Positions 7,364-15,330 are shown, counted from the first letter of the stretch. The stretch is 40,187 bases of DNA from JAAYYM01 sp964483155 (GCA_964483155.1 CAZAAC010000024.1:1-40187), one strand, 5' to 3'. Translations and numbers: made by a program. The notes: a model not told the origin generated them from the sequence alone.

Positions 7364-8812
7364 ATGAAGAAGGGGACTTTGAAGGTCGCGACATTATGCT
7401 TAGCCAGTGCTATATGTATTACGAATTTTTCATATACAGCAGAGGCATCGTTACTTTCTTCTATTCTACCGGCAGCTGGGGGAGCGCTAGTAGTAGGCGA
7501 TGGTATTTCAGTCAAACAGATTGAAAAAGAAAAAAGAGATCAGATTATTACAAAAGCATATAATAATGTTAAGACAATTAGTGAATCAAGTGTACCAGCA
7601 GCAACTGCTGATCAGCAGAATTCGACTTATGATTCATTTTCATTACTATCTGCAGGTGGTGCTTCTTTGGTAGGATATTCAATTGCTGAAGTTGAAAAGA
7701 GAACGGAAAGTGATAGTTCTGATCTTACAGAAGAACCGTCAGTAAGTGCGAATGAGAGCGAAAAGGCTGAGACCGTTTCCGAAAACGCAAGTGTATCGGA
7801 CAACGAGAAGGAAAGTGAATCAGTATCAGATTCTAATCTGGCAGCACCAACGATAGAAGTTACAAATGGTACAGAGCAACAAGAACAGGAAGACCTTTCA
7901 GGGCTTATGATTGCACAGGTTTCTAACTATGTTAATATTAGAAATACGGCAAGCGAAGAAGGTGAAGTGGTTGGTAAATTATATAATAATTCAGCTGGGG
8001 AGTGGCTTGGCGCTGAAGGCGATTGGTATAGAATTAAGTCTGGAAACGTAGAAGGTTATGTAAAGGCAGAATATGTCGTAACGGGACAGGCGGCTATAGA
8101 ACTTGCAAAGCAGGTTGGACATAGAATGGCTCTTGTTACAACAACAACGTTAAAGGTAAGACAAGATCCAAGTACAGAAGCGACAGTATTAGGATTGGTT
8201 CCAGGCGAAGATGAACTGTCAGTTCTTGAAGAAACAGAAAATTGGGTAAAGGTTTCCATCGAAGAAGGTGATGGATGGGTATCCAAGGAATTTGTGGAAT
8301 TAATGACAGAGTTTGTACAGGCAGAATCAAAAGAAGAAGAAGAAGCTAGACTTAAAAAAGAAGAAGAAGATCGTCAGAGCGCACAGGAAGCAGCACGTAA
8401 GGCACAGAAGAGTAATACGGCAGTAGCCTCTTCGCAAGCTGGAACGGCAATCGTTGCAACAGGTAGTGGAACGGGTTCAGCAGTTGCAAATTATGCTTTA
8501 CAGTTTGTAGGTAACTCCTATGTATATGGTGGAACCAGCTTAACAAACGGAACTGATTGTTCAGGGTTTACGATGGGTGTATATAGAAACTTTGGTATAT
8601 CATTACCTCGTACATCAGGTTCACAGAGAGGCGTAGGATATGATGTTGGCGGACTCGCCAATGCACAGCCAGGAGATCTCGTATGTTATTCAGGCCATGT
8701 TGCGATTTATATAGGTAACGGACAGATTGTCCATGCAAGTACTGCAGCTACTGGTATTAAGGTTTCTAATGCATCTTACAGAACGCCGTTATCGGTACGT
8801 AGAATATTCTAA
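7364..8812 (+). CDS. Secreted SH3-domain NlpC/P60 peptidoglycan endopeptidase
   Basis: A 482-residue exported cell-wall hydrolase. Residues 1-28 are a signal peptide (MKK start, hydrophobic core, then TAEA). After a Ser/Glu-rich linker come two bacterial SH3 domains at about 178-240 (YVNIRNTASEEGEVVG) and 257-315 (LKVRQDPSTEATVLG), which usually bind peptidoglycan. A charged Glu/Lys-rich helix at about 320-350 leads to the C-terminal NlpC/P60 domain. Its catalytic Cys is in NGTDCSGF, the catalytic His in GHVAIYIG, and the third polar residue in IVHAS. It should cut the stem peptide between D-Glu and the third residue. GGAGGG at 7354-7359 sets the ATG at 7364; an upstream in-frame TTG at 7352 lies on that site and is rejected. 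It has its own promoter and terminator. Confidence 0.93.
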   Translation: MKKGTLKVATLCLASAICITNFSYTAEASLLSSILPAAGGALVVGDGISVKQIEKEKRDQIITKAYNNVKTISESSVPAATADQQNSTYDSFSLLSAGGASLVGYSIAEVEKRTESDSSDLTEEPSVSANESEKAETVSENASVSDNEKESESVSDSNLAAPTIEVTNGTEQQEQEDLSGLMIAQVSNYVNIRNTASEEGEVVGKLYNNSAGEWLGAEGDWYRIKSGNVEGYVKAEYVVTGQAAIELAKQVGHRMALVTTTTLKVRQDPSTEATVLGLVPGEDELSVLEETENWVKVSIEEGDGWVSKEFVELMTEFVQAESKEEEEARLKKEEEDRQSAQEAARKAQKSNTAVASSQAGTAIVATGSGTGSAVANYALQFVGNSYVYGGTSLTNGTDCSGFTMGVYRNFGISLPRTSGSQRGVGYDVGGLANAQPGDLVCYSGHVAIYIGNGQIVHASTAATGIKVSNASYRTPLSVRRIF

Positions 8813-8826
8813 ATAAGTTTTAATAG

Positions 8827-8857
8827 TGGGTCTGTCCAAAAGGGCAGACCCATTTTA
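8827..8857 (+). terminator. Rho-independent terminator of the NlpC/P60 gene
   Basis: TGGGTCTG...CAGACCCA forms a perfect 8-base stem, extendable by two G-C pairs across one mismatch, around a loop of about four bases. TTTT follows. It lies 14 bases after the stop codon. Confidence 0.85.
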
Positions 8858-8958
8858 ATGATAAGATTAGTATCAATCTTTTACAAAAATAGCAATATGC
8901 ACAAAGCAAGTAAAATTCTCGAGAAAAAAGAAGAAAATAATGTAAGTATTTGAAGTGG

Positions 8959-9029
8959 TTATACACACTGGTTTTAATGAAAATATGAGCCAAAACGACT
9001 TATACACCAGATTATACACATTATCCACA
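8959..9029 (+). other. Cluster of four DnaA-box-like 9-mers
   Basis: Four same-strand 9-mers match the DnaA box TTWTNCACA. TTATACACA is at 8959-8967 and 9012-9020, TTATCCACA (the classical perfect box) at 9021-9029, and TTATACACC (8 of 9) at 9000-9008. The last two directly abut and the third is only three bases away. AT-rich DNA follows (9030-9122). No dnaA, dnaN or rpmH gene is near, so this is not the usual chromosomal origin position. The remaining part of the 420-base gap before hpf holds the preceding terminator and the hpf promoter, and nothing else I recognise. Confidence 0.6.
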
Positions 9030-9149
9030 AAAAGAGAGAAAATAATTCCATGATATTTTGAACAAATGTTTTGTTGGTTTATAATAAATCGAACAAATTA
9101 TTAAAAAAGTATGAAAAAAGTATTGACAAATCTTGGCCCTTTTGTATGG

Positions 9150-9179
9150 TTGCGAAGCTGAATATAAGTGTGGTATAAT
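9150..9179 (+). promoter_or_regulatory. Probable hpf promoter
   Basis: A perfect TATAAT at 9174-9179 carries an upstream TGG, making an extended -10. TTGCGA at 9150-9155 is an 18-base-spaced -35. The expected leader of about 45 bases contains a small CCGTA/TACGG hairpin near 9197-9211 before the ribosome binding site. Confidence 0.65.
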
Positions 9180-9232
9180 TGTGTCATAAAAATAATCCGT
9201 ATTTGTTACGGACATTTAAAGGAGTGGTAGAT

Positions 9233-9760
9233 ATGAAGTTTATTATAAGCGGAAAAAACATTGAAGTGACAGAAGGGCTTAAAACTACAATAGAAGATAA
9301 GATAGGAAAGCTTGAAAGATACTTTACTCCTGATACTGAAGTTCATGTAACTATGAGTGTTGAGAAGGACAGACAGAAAATAGAAGTGACTATTCCTGTT
9401 AAAGGAAGTATAATTCGTTCTGAACAGGTCAGCAATGATATGTATGTATCTATTGATTTGGTAGAAGAGATTATTGAGCGACAGTTAAAAAAATATAAGA
9501 ATAAGCTAATTGACAGCAAGCATGGTAATTCTAATTTCAAACAGGAGTTTATTGATAAGGAATTGGTTGATGAAGAAGAAGTAAAAATTATTCGAACTAA
9601 AAAATTTGATATCAAGCCGATGTATCCAGAGGATGCATGTGTGCAGATGGAACTTTTGGGACATGGTTTTTATGTATTTTGTAATGCAGAAACGGATAAG
9701 GTTAATGTTGTATATAAGAGAAAAGGAAATACGTATGGCTTGTTAGAACCGGAAGTATAA
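9233..9760 (+). CDS. hpf: Ribosome hibernation promoting factor, long form
   Basis: A 175-residue long-form HPF. The N-terminal domain (about 1-100) starts MKFIISGKNIEVTEGLKTTI and has the beta-alpha-beta-beta-beta-alpha pattern that occupies the 30S mRNA/tRNA channel. The C-terminal domain (about 118-175) begins KIIRTKKFDIKPMYPEDACVQMELLGHGFYVF and is the dimerisation part that joins two ribosomes into inactive 100S particles. AAAGGAG at 9218-9224 places the start at the ATG 9233; an upstream in-frame TTG at 9179 lies in the -10 box and cannot be the start. The gene has its own promoter and a strong terminator. It is made in stationary phase or stress in related bacteria. Confidence 0.95.
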   Translation: MKFIISGKNIEVTEGLKTTIEDKIGKLERYFTPDTEVHVTMSVEKDRQKIEVTIPVKGSIIRSEQVSNDMYVSIDLVEEIIERQLKKYKNKLIDSKHGNSNFKQEFIDKELVDEEEVKIIRTKKFDIKPMYPEDACVQMELLGHGFYVFCNAETDKVNVVYKRKGNTYGLLEPEV

Positions 9761-9769
9761 ACTTCATAT

Positions 9770-9811
9770 AAAACTCCTTAGTGCAACTTAGTATTAAGGA
9801 GTTTTATTTTG
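9770..9811 (+). terminator. Rho-independent terminator of hpf
   Basis: A perfect 11-base stem (AAAACTCCTTA / TAAGGAGTTTT) with a 14-base loop is followed by ATTTT. It starts 10 bases after the hpf stop. The A-rich 5' arm would let it work in both directions. Confidence 0.85.
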
Positions 9812-9847
9812 CCTAATAACAAAAAAGTTGAAAAGGAACTATAAATT

Positions 9848-10948
9848 ATGAAACAAAACAAATCCATTATGAATATTGAAACAGTAGCACTTGATGAGGA
9901 TAATGATGCAATAAAGATTATTGACCAGACCAAGTTGCCTGGTAAGACGCAGGTAATCAGTTTAAAGACACAAGAAGAGATATGGAATGCAATTTATCAG
10001 CTTCAAGTCAGAGGGGCACCTGCAATCGGTGTGACTGCTGCATTTGGTATTTATCTGGCAGCAAAGGAGATATCAAAAAACAAATCCATTCATACATATG
10101 AGGAGTTCCATAATGCATTTCTAAAGGCAAAGGATTATCTTGATTCGGCACGCCCAACAGCTGTAAATTTGTCGTGGGCATTGAATCGCATGACATTACG
10201 TTGCTTTCAAAATACAGAAGAACCAATATCGCAGATTTTACAAAATCTTCACGATGAAGCAGTAGCCATTAAGGAAGAAGACATCTGGGTATGTAAAACA
10301 ATTGGAGAATATGGACTTACGCTTCTAAAGCCAGGAGATGGCTTGCTGACACATTGCAATGCTGGTCAACTGGCAACATCAAAGTATGGAACAGCGACAG
10401 CACCTATGTATTTAGGTCATGAACGTGGTTATCAATTTAAAATATTTGCAGATGAGACAAGGCCGTTATTGCAAGGGGCAAGGTTGACAGCATATGAATT
10501 GCAAGAGTCTGGTTTAGATGTCACTTTGATTTGTGACAATATGTCTGCAACTGTAATGCGGAATGGCTGGATCAATGCAGTGTTTGTTGGATGTGACCGA
10601 GTGGCAGCAAATGGAGATACAGCAAATAAGATAGGTACTTCTGTTGTGGCAACTGTGGCAAAGCGGTACCATATTCCAGTGTATATCTGTGCACCAACAT
10701 CGACTATTGATATGAGTACCCCTACGGGAATGGATATTCATATTGAAGAGCGTCCAGCGGAAGAAGTGACCGAGATGTGGTATAAGGAGAGAATGGCGCC
10801 GATTGGAATAAAAGTGTTTAATCCTGCATTTGATATTACAGACAATGATTTAATTGCGGGAATAATTACCGAATACGGAATAGCAAGAGCGCCCTATACA
10901 GAATCACTTAAAGAGGTTTTTGAAAAAAAAGCACGAGGAGAAAAATAG
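9848..10948 (+). CDS. mtnA: S-methyl-5-thioribose-1-phosphate isomerase
   Basis: A 366-residue member of the eIF2B-alpha/MtnA family. The enzyme isomerises 5-methylthioribose 1-phosphate to the ribulose form in methionine salvage, and can act on 5-deoxyribose 1-phosphate in related shunts. Signatures are RGAPAIGVTAAFG near residue 56, THCNAGQLAT near residue 170 with the catalytic Cys, CDNMSATVM near 222, and GCDRVAANGDTANKIGT near 241 with the catalytic Asp. These favour MtnA over eIF2B-like regulatory or ribose-1,5-bisphosphate isomerase paralogues. AAAGGAAC lies upstream of the ATG. No mtnK, fuculose-aldolase-like or nucleosidase gene is adjacent, so the pathway must be completed elsewhere. 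Confidence 0.92.
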   Translation: MKQNKSIMNIETVALDEDNDAIKIIDQTKLPGKTQVISLKTQEEIWNAIYQLQVRGAPAIGVTAAFGIYLAAKEISKNKSIHTYEEFHNAFLKAKDYLDSARPTAVNLSWALNRMTLRCFQNTEEPISQILQNLHDEAVAIKEEDIWVCKTIGEYGLTLLKPGDGLLTHCNAGQLATSKYGTATAPMYLGHERGYQFKIFADETRPLLQGARLTAYELQESGLDVTLICDNMSATVMRNGWINAVFVGCDRVAANGDTANKIGTSVVATVAKRYHIPVYICAPTSTIDMSTPTGMDIHIEERPAEEVTEMWYKERMAPIGIKVFNPAFDITDNDLIAGIITEYGIARAPYTESLKEVFEKKARGEK

Positions 10949-10961
10949 CCTTTGTTTTTTG

Positions 10962-10990
10962 TTGCAAATTCATATTTGCTATGATAGAAT
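10962..10990 (+). promoter_or_regulatory. Probable promoter of the butyrate operon (thl)
   Basis: TTGCAA (10962-10967) and TAGAAT (10985-10990) are 17 bases apart, and the leader before thl would be about 84 bases. A TAACAA half-site occurs at about 11018-11023, but no full Rex-like palindrome. Confidence 0.6.
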
Positions 10991-11034
10991 AGCCCTAGAT
11001 GCTATATGACAAAAAAATAACAATCTATATGAAG

Positions 11035-11054
11035 TCGATTTTATCATAAATCGA
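11035..11054 (+). repeat. Inverted repeat in the thl leader
   Basis: TCGATTT and AAATCGA are perfect 7-base arms around a 6-base centre (TATCAT). The repeat lies 26 bases before the thl start, downstream of the expected transcript start. It could be an operator or a small mRNA hairpin near the ribosome binding site; no T-run follows, so it is not a terminator. Confidence 0.5.
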
Positions 11055-11080
11055 GAAATTAATAAAATGGAGGAATTTGT

Positions 11081-12262
11081 ATGTCAAGAAAAGTAGTTTT
11101 AGCAGGTGCATGTAGGACTGCAATCGGAACAATGGGTGGGGAATTATCCACAGTACCGGCAGCAGAACTTGGTGCAATTGTAATCAAGGAGGCTTTAAAC
11201 AGAGCTGGTGTAGCGCCAGAAGCAGTCGATCAGGTATATATGGGTTGCGTTATTCAGGCAGGATTAGGGCAGAATGTAGCACGCCAGGCTTCTATGAAAG
11301 CGGGCCTTCCTATCGAAGTACCAGCGGTAACCATGAATGTTGTATGTGGGTCAGGTCTAAACTGCGTGAACCAAGCAGCACAAATGATTATGGCAGGAGA
11401 TGCTGATATTGTAGTAGCAGGTGGTATGGAGAATATGTCTCTGGCACCTTATGCAATTCCACAAGGACGTTATGGATACAGAATGGGTAATGCAACGATG
11501 GTGGATACTATGGTAAATGATGCGTTATGGGATGCTTTTAATGATTATCATATGATTAAAACAGCTGACAATATTGCAGAACAGTGGAAACTGACACGTG
11601 AGGAACTAGATGAGTTTGCCTTGCAGTCACAGTTAAAGACGGAAGCGGCTAGCAAAGCAGGCAGATTTGATAAAGAAATTGTTCCTGTTGAAGTTAAAAA
11701 GAGAAAAGAGACGATGATTGTTAATAAAGATGAAGGACCTCGCGCAGGTTCTACAATAGAAGGCCTTGCAAAACTTCGTGCAATAAATCCAAACGGATAT
11801 GTAACAGCAGGAAATGCATCAGGAATTAATGATGGTGCAGCAGCAATTGTTGTTATGAGTGAGGAAAAGGCTAAAGAACTAGGTATTAAACCAATGGCTA
11901 CTTTTGTAGCAGGTGCACTAGCAGGTGTGGACCCATCTATCATGGGTATTGGACCTGTTGCAGCGACTAAAAAAGTTATGAAAAAAGCAGGAATGAAGAT
12001 TGAGGATTTTGATTTAATAGAAGCGAACGAAGCATTTGCAGCGCAGTCGGTTGCTGTAGGAAAAGATTTGGGAATCGATTTATCTAAGCTAAATGTAAAT
12101 GGAGGGGCAATTGCTCTTGGCCATCCTGTAGGAGCATCTGGTTGCCGTATTCTCGTAACACTTTTACATGCAATGGAGCAGAAAAATGCTAAAACCGGTC
12201 TTGCAACTCTTTGTATTGGCGGTGGTATGGGCTGTGCAACTATTGTAAAGAGAGAAGATTAA
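11081..12262 (+). CDS. thl: Acetyl-CoA C-acetyltransferase (thiolase)
   Basis: A 393-residue biosynthetic thiolase that condenses two acetyl-CoA to acetoacetyl-CoA, the first step of butyrate formation. The acyl-binding Cys is residue 89 in MNVVCGSGLN. The C-terminal half carries NEAFAAQ, NGGAIALGHPVGASG with the active-site His, and CIGGGMGCA with the second catalytic Cys. Length is standard. GGAGG lies before the ATG. It is the first gene of the thl-crt-hbd-bcd-etfB-etfA cluster and is separated from crt by an intercistronic hairpin. Confidence 0.95.
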   Translation: MSRKVVLAGACRTAIGTMGGELSTVPAAELGAIVIKEALNRAGVAPEAVDQVYMGCVIQAGLGQNVARQASMKAGLPIEVPAVTMNVVCGSGLNCVNQAAQMIMAGDADIVVAGGMENMSLAPYAIPQGRYGYRMGNATMVDTMVNDALWDAFNDYHMIKTADNIAEQWKLTREELDEFALQSQLKTEAASKAGRFDKEIVPVEVKKRKETMIVNKDEGPRAGSTIEGLAKLRAINPNGYVTAGNASGINDGAAAIVVMSEEKAKELGIKPMATFVAGALAGVDPSIMGIGPVAATKKVMKKAGMKIEDFDLIEANEAFAAQSVAVGKDLGIDLSKLNVNGGAIALGHPVGASGCRILVTLLHAMEQKNAKTGLATLCIGGGMGCATIVKRED

Positions 12263-12270
12263 GAAAAATT

Positions 12271-12337
12271 ACACCAAAATTTTGAAGAGGAATGATATAT
12301 CTTAAGTAGATATAGGACCTCTTCAGAATTGAGGTGT
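12271..12337 (+). other. Long imperfect hairpin between thl and crt
   Basis: The 20-base arms at 12271-12290 and 12318-12337 pair at 17 of 20 positions by exact match (ACACC, ATT and TGAAGAGG segments), around a 27-base loop. No T-run follows, so it is unlikely to be a simple terminator. It may mark an mRNA processing or stability element that sets the thl to crt ratio. Confidence 0.6.
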
Positions 12338-12350
12338 ATCATTATGTAAA

Positions 12351-12431
12351 CCATGACGCGATAAGCGTTTTCATGTAGAAGGAGAACTAATATGGAATAT
12401 GTGCTATTTGAAAACGCTTATCGCGTCATGG
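12351..12431. repeat. 23-base perfect inverted repeat ending exactly at the scaffold gap
   Basis: Arms 12351-12373 and 12409-12431 are exact reverse complements around a 35-base loop that contains the crt ribosome binding site and start codon. The right arm stops at the base before the N-run. This is the pattern of a fold-back (chimeric) read end at a contig edge rather than a natural palindrome. Confidence 0.75.
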
Positions 12432-13207
12432 NNNNNNNNNNGCTATTTGAACAAAAAGGTGCAGTAGGAGTCATTACCATTAGCCGTGAAAAAGCATTAA
12501 ATGCTTTAAATTCACAAGTACTTGATGAGCTAAGCAAAACAATGGATGAAGTGAATCTTGATGAAGTTAGATGCTTAATCCTAACAGGAGCAGGTGAGAA
12601 ATCATTTGTTGCTGGAGCAGATATTGGTGAGATGAGTACGTTAACAAAAACAGAAGGTGAAGCTTTTGGGAAAAAAGGAAATGATGTATTTCGTAAATTA
12701 GAAGTATTTCCAATTCCTACAATTGCTGCAGTTAATGGATTTGCTCTTGGTGGTGGATGCGAACTTTCCATGAGCTGTGATATTCGAATCTGCTCTGAGA
12801 ATGCTATCTTTGGACAGCCAGAGGTTGGACTTGGTATTACGCCTGGATTTGGTGGTACGCAGAGACTCGCGAGAATTGTAGGCGTAGGTATGGCAAAACA
12901 GATGATTTATGGAGCACGTAACATAAAAGCGGATGAAGCATATAGAATTGGTCTTGTAAATGCGGTATATTCATTTGAAGAATTAATGCCTGCGGCAGAA
13001 AAAATGGCAGCGGGAATTGCTAAGAATGCACCAATTGCTGTTCGCAATTGCAAGAAGGCAATTGATAAGGGGTTAGATGTTGATATGGATGCAGCCATTG
13101 AAATAGAAGAAAAACTATTTGGTGATTGCTTTGAGTCATATGACCAAAAAGAAGGAATGACAGCATTTTTAGAAAAACGTAAAGTAGAAGCTTTTTTGAA
13201 CAAATAA
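12392..13207 (+). CDS. crt: Crotonase, 3-hydroxybutyryl-CoA dehydratase (start disturbed by assembly gap)
   Basis: This enzyme removes water from 3-hydroxybutyryl-CoA to give crotonyl-CoA. Family marks are VAGADIGEM (oxyanion hole), FALGGGCELSMSCD, and FGQPEVGLGITPGFGGTQRL with the catalytic Glu. As written the product has 271 residues, including NAYRVM and four unknown residues after MEYVLFE. LFE then recurs after the gap, so 13 codons (39 bases) look artefactual. Joining the two copies gives MEYVLFEQKGAVGVITISRE and about 258 residues, the normal crotonase length. AGGAGA precedes the ATG at 12392. It lies second in the butyrate operon, 29 bases before hbd. The frame survives only because the inserted length happens to be a multiple of three. 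Confidence 0.92.
   Translation: MEYVLFENAYRVMXXXXLFEQKGAVGVITISREKALNALNSQVLDELSKTMDEVNLDEVRCLILTGAGEKSFVAGADIGEMSTLTKTEGEAFGKKGNDVFRKLEVFPIPTIAAVNGFALGGGCELSMSCDIRICSENAIFGQPEVGLGITPGFGGTQRLARIVGVGMAKQMIYGARNIKADEAYRIGLVNAVYSFEELMPAAEKMAAGIAKNAPIAVRNCKKAIDKGLDVDMDAAIEIEEKLFGDCFESYDQKEGMTAFLEKRKVEAFLNK
12432..12441. other. Scaffold gap of 10 N
   Basis: Ten undetermined bases. The sequence just after it (GCTATTTGAA, 12442-12451) repeats bases 12403-12412 on the left side. The two contigs therefore probably overlap, and the true gap is likely negative in size. Confidence 0.95.
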
Positions 13208-13236
13208 ATGATTGATACAGTATAGGAGGATAAAAT

Positions 13237-14076
13237 ATGAAAGTAGGAATTATTGGAGCAGGTACGATGGGTGCAGGTATTGCACAGGCGTTTGTAATGA
13301 CAGAAGGCTATGAAGTATTTCTTTGTGACATTAAGACAGAATACGCAGAAGGTGGAAAAGCTAAAATTCAGAAAAACATGGATTTTCTTGTAAGTAAAGA
13401 AAAGATTACAAAGGAAAAAGCCGATGGTATTATGGCAAAGATTACGACAGGTCTTAACAACATTTGTGTTGATTGTGATTTAATAGTGGAAGTAGCACTT
13501 GAAAAAATGGAAATCAAACAATCAATTTTTAAAGAATTAATGGGAATCTGTAAAAAAGACTGTATTTTTGCATCTAATACATCATCACTTTCTATCACAG
13601 GCATAGGCGAGGGACTTGATAGACCGATGGTAGGAATGCATTTCTTTAATCCGGCAGATAGAATGAAATTAGTAGAAGTAATTGCTGGTAAAAATACACC
13701 TGCAGATCTCGTACAAAAAATTAAAAGTATTGCAATAGAAATTGGTAAAACACCAGTAGAAGTAAACGAAGCTCCTGGATTTGTTGTAAATAGAATCTTA
13801 ATTCCGATGATTAACGAAGCAATCGGTGTTTTGGCAGCAGGAACGGCAAGTGCAGATGATATTGATGTTGCAATGCAACTTGGGGCATCTCATCCAATGG
13901 GACCTCTTCATTTAGGTGATTTAATAGGACTTGATATTGTACTTGCTATCATGGAAGTACTGTATACAGAAACCAGCGATGATAAATATGCACCACAACC
14001 GCTGCTGAAAGAACTTGTTGCAGCAGGTAAGCTTGGAAAGAAGACTGGTAAAGGTATATTTGATTACGCTGGATAA
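13237..14076 (+). CDS. hbd: 3-hydroxybutyryl-CoA dehydrogenase
   Basis: A 279-residue enzyme reducing acetoacetyl-CoA to 3-hydroxybutyryl-CoA. The N-terminal Rossmann loop is GAGTMGAGIAQAF at residues 7-19. ASNTSSLSITGIG near 112 and MHFFNPADRMKLVEVI near 133 carry the catalytic Ser, His and Asn region. The C-terminal helical domain has APGFVVNRILIPMINEA and ends with GKLGKKTGKGIFDY, all typical. TAGGAGGAT lies before the ATG. Third gene of the butyrate operon, spaced 33 bases from bcd. Confidence 0.95.
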   Translation: MKVGIIGAGTMGAGIAQAFVMTEGYEVFLCDIKTEYAEGGKAKIQKNMDFLVSKEKITKEKADGIMAKITTGLNNICVDCDLIVEVALEKMEIKQSIFKELMGICKKDCIFASNTSSLSITGIGEGLDRPMVGMHFFNPADRMKLVEVIAGKNTPADLVQKIKSIAIEIGKTPVEVNEAPGFVVNRILIPMINEAIGVLAAGTASADDIDVAMQLGASHPMGPLHLGDLIGLDIVLAIMEVLYTETSDDKYAPQPLLKELVAAGKLGKKTGKGIFDYAG

Positions 14077-14109
14077 CATATAAAATATTATTTATGGAGG
14101 AGTAAAGAC

Positions 14110-15264
14110 ATGGATTTTGCATTAAGTAAAGAACATGAAATGGCGAGAACTCTTTTTAGAGATTTTGCACAAAATGAAGTAAAGCCGTTAGCGCAAGAAG
14201 TTGACGAGACAGAGGTATTTCCGAGAGAAACGACTAATAAGATGGCAAAACTCGGATTTTTGGGTATTCCTGTTCCAAAGGAATATGGTGGTCAGGGCTG
14301 TGATACATTAGCATATGCTATGTGTGTAGAAGAGCTCTCAAAGGTTTGTGGCACAACAGGGGTTATCGTATCAGCGCATACATCACTTTGTGTTGATCCT
14401 ATTATGACCTATGGTACAGAGGAACAAAAACAGAAATATCTAGTACCACTTGCAAAAGGTGAAAAACTAGGTGCATTTGGACTGACAGAGCCAGGTGCTG
14501 GTACAGATGCACAGGGACAACAGACAAAAGCTGTACTTGATGGAGACGAATATATTCTCAATGGTTCAAAGATTTTCATCACAAACGGTAAAGAAGCAGA
14601 TGTATATGTTATTTTTGCGATTACCGACGTACAGGTAGATGCAAAGGGAAGAAAGAAAAAAATTATTTCGGCATTTATTGTAGAAAAAGGTACACCAGGA
14701 TTCACATTTGGTACAAAAGAAAAGAAAATGGGTATTCGTGGTTCTTCAACATATGAATTAATTTTCACGGAATGTAGAATTCCGAAGGAAAACCTGTTAG
14801 GCAAGGAAGGCAAAGGCTTTGGTATAGCAATGCATACACTTGACGGAGGACGCATCGGTATTGCTGCGCAGGCACTTGGACTTGCAGAAGGAGCATTGGA
14901 GTCTACAATCAATTATGTTAACGAAAGAAAACAGTTTGGTAAGACAATTGGTTCTTTTCAAAATACACAGTTTCAAATCGCTGACATGGCAACGAAGGTA
15001 AAAGCAGCACAGCTGCTCGTGTATAGAGCTGCTATGGCAAAAGCGACACAAAAAGTATATTCTGAAGAAGCAGCAATGGCAAAATTATATGCATCAGAAG
15101 TTGCAATGGAAGTAACAACGAAGGCAGTACAGTTACACGGCGGCTACGGCTACACAAGAGAATATGAAGTAGAACGTATGATGCGTGATGCTAAGATTAC
15201 TGAGATCTATGAAGGAACGAGTGAAGTACAGAGAATGGTAATTGCAGCAAGTGTTATTAAATAA
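14110..15264 (+). CDS. bcd: Butyryl-CoA dehydrogenase (acyl-CoA dehydrogenase)
   Basis: A 384-residue FAD-dependent acyl-CoA dehydrogenase working here as crotonyl-CoA reductase. The first signature, FGLTEPGAGTDAQGQQT, lies near residue 123. The C-terminal end has QLHGGYGYTREYEVERMMRDAKITEIYEGTSE, with the catalytic Glu in YEGT at about residue 368. It is directly followed by etfB and etfA. In clostridia and relatives this Bcd-EtfAB complex couples NADH oxidation to crotonyl-CoA and ferredoxin reduction (flavin-based electron bifurcation); bifurcation here is inferred from gene linkage. GGAGGAG precedes the ATG. Confidence 0.95.
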   Translation: MDFALSKEHEMARTLFRDFAQNEVKPLAQEVDETEVFPRETTNKMAKLGFLGIPVPKEYGGQGCDTLAYAMCVEELSKVCGTTGVIVSAHTSLCVDPIMTYGTEEQKQKYLVPLAKGEKLGAFGLTEPGAGTDAQGQQTKAVLDGDEYILNGSKIFITNGKEADVYVIFAITDVQVDAKGRKKKIISAFIVEKGTPGFTFGTKEKKMGIRGSSTYELIFTECRIPKENLLGKEGKGFGIAMHTLDGGRIGIAAQALGLAEGALESTINYVNERKQFGKTIGSFQNTQFQIADMATKVKAAQLLVYRAAMAKATQKVYSEEAAMAKLYASEVAMEVTTKAVQLHGGYGYTREYEVERMMRDAKITEIYEGTSEVQRMVIAASVIK

Positions 15265-15330
15265 TAGGAAGTTAATTAAGCATGAACATAGGTTTTGAAA
15301 TATAGAATAAGAATAAGGAGTGAAAATACA

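Noticed and set aside
8959..9122. Chromosomal replication origin
   Set aside because: DnaA boxes and AT-rich DNA are present, but no dnaA, dnaN or rpmH is nearby and the cluster is small; kept as a DnaA-box cluster only.
11548..11943. 131-residue minus-strand open frame within thl
   Set aside because: Shadow of the thiolase codons; no domain or start signal.
12413..12441. Extra residues NAYRVM plus unknowns in crotonase as a real insertion
   Set aside because: They are encoded by the fold-back arm and the N-run; the duplicated GCTATTTGAA shows the two sides overlap.
14409..14912. 167-residue minus-strand open frame within bcd
   Set aside because: Antisense to a conserved gene, with Pro/Ser-rich composition typical of a shadow frame.
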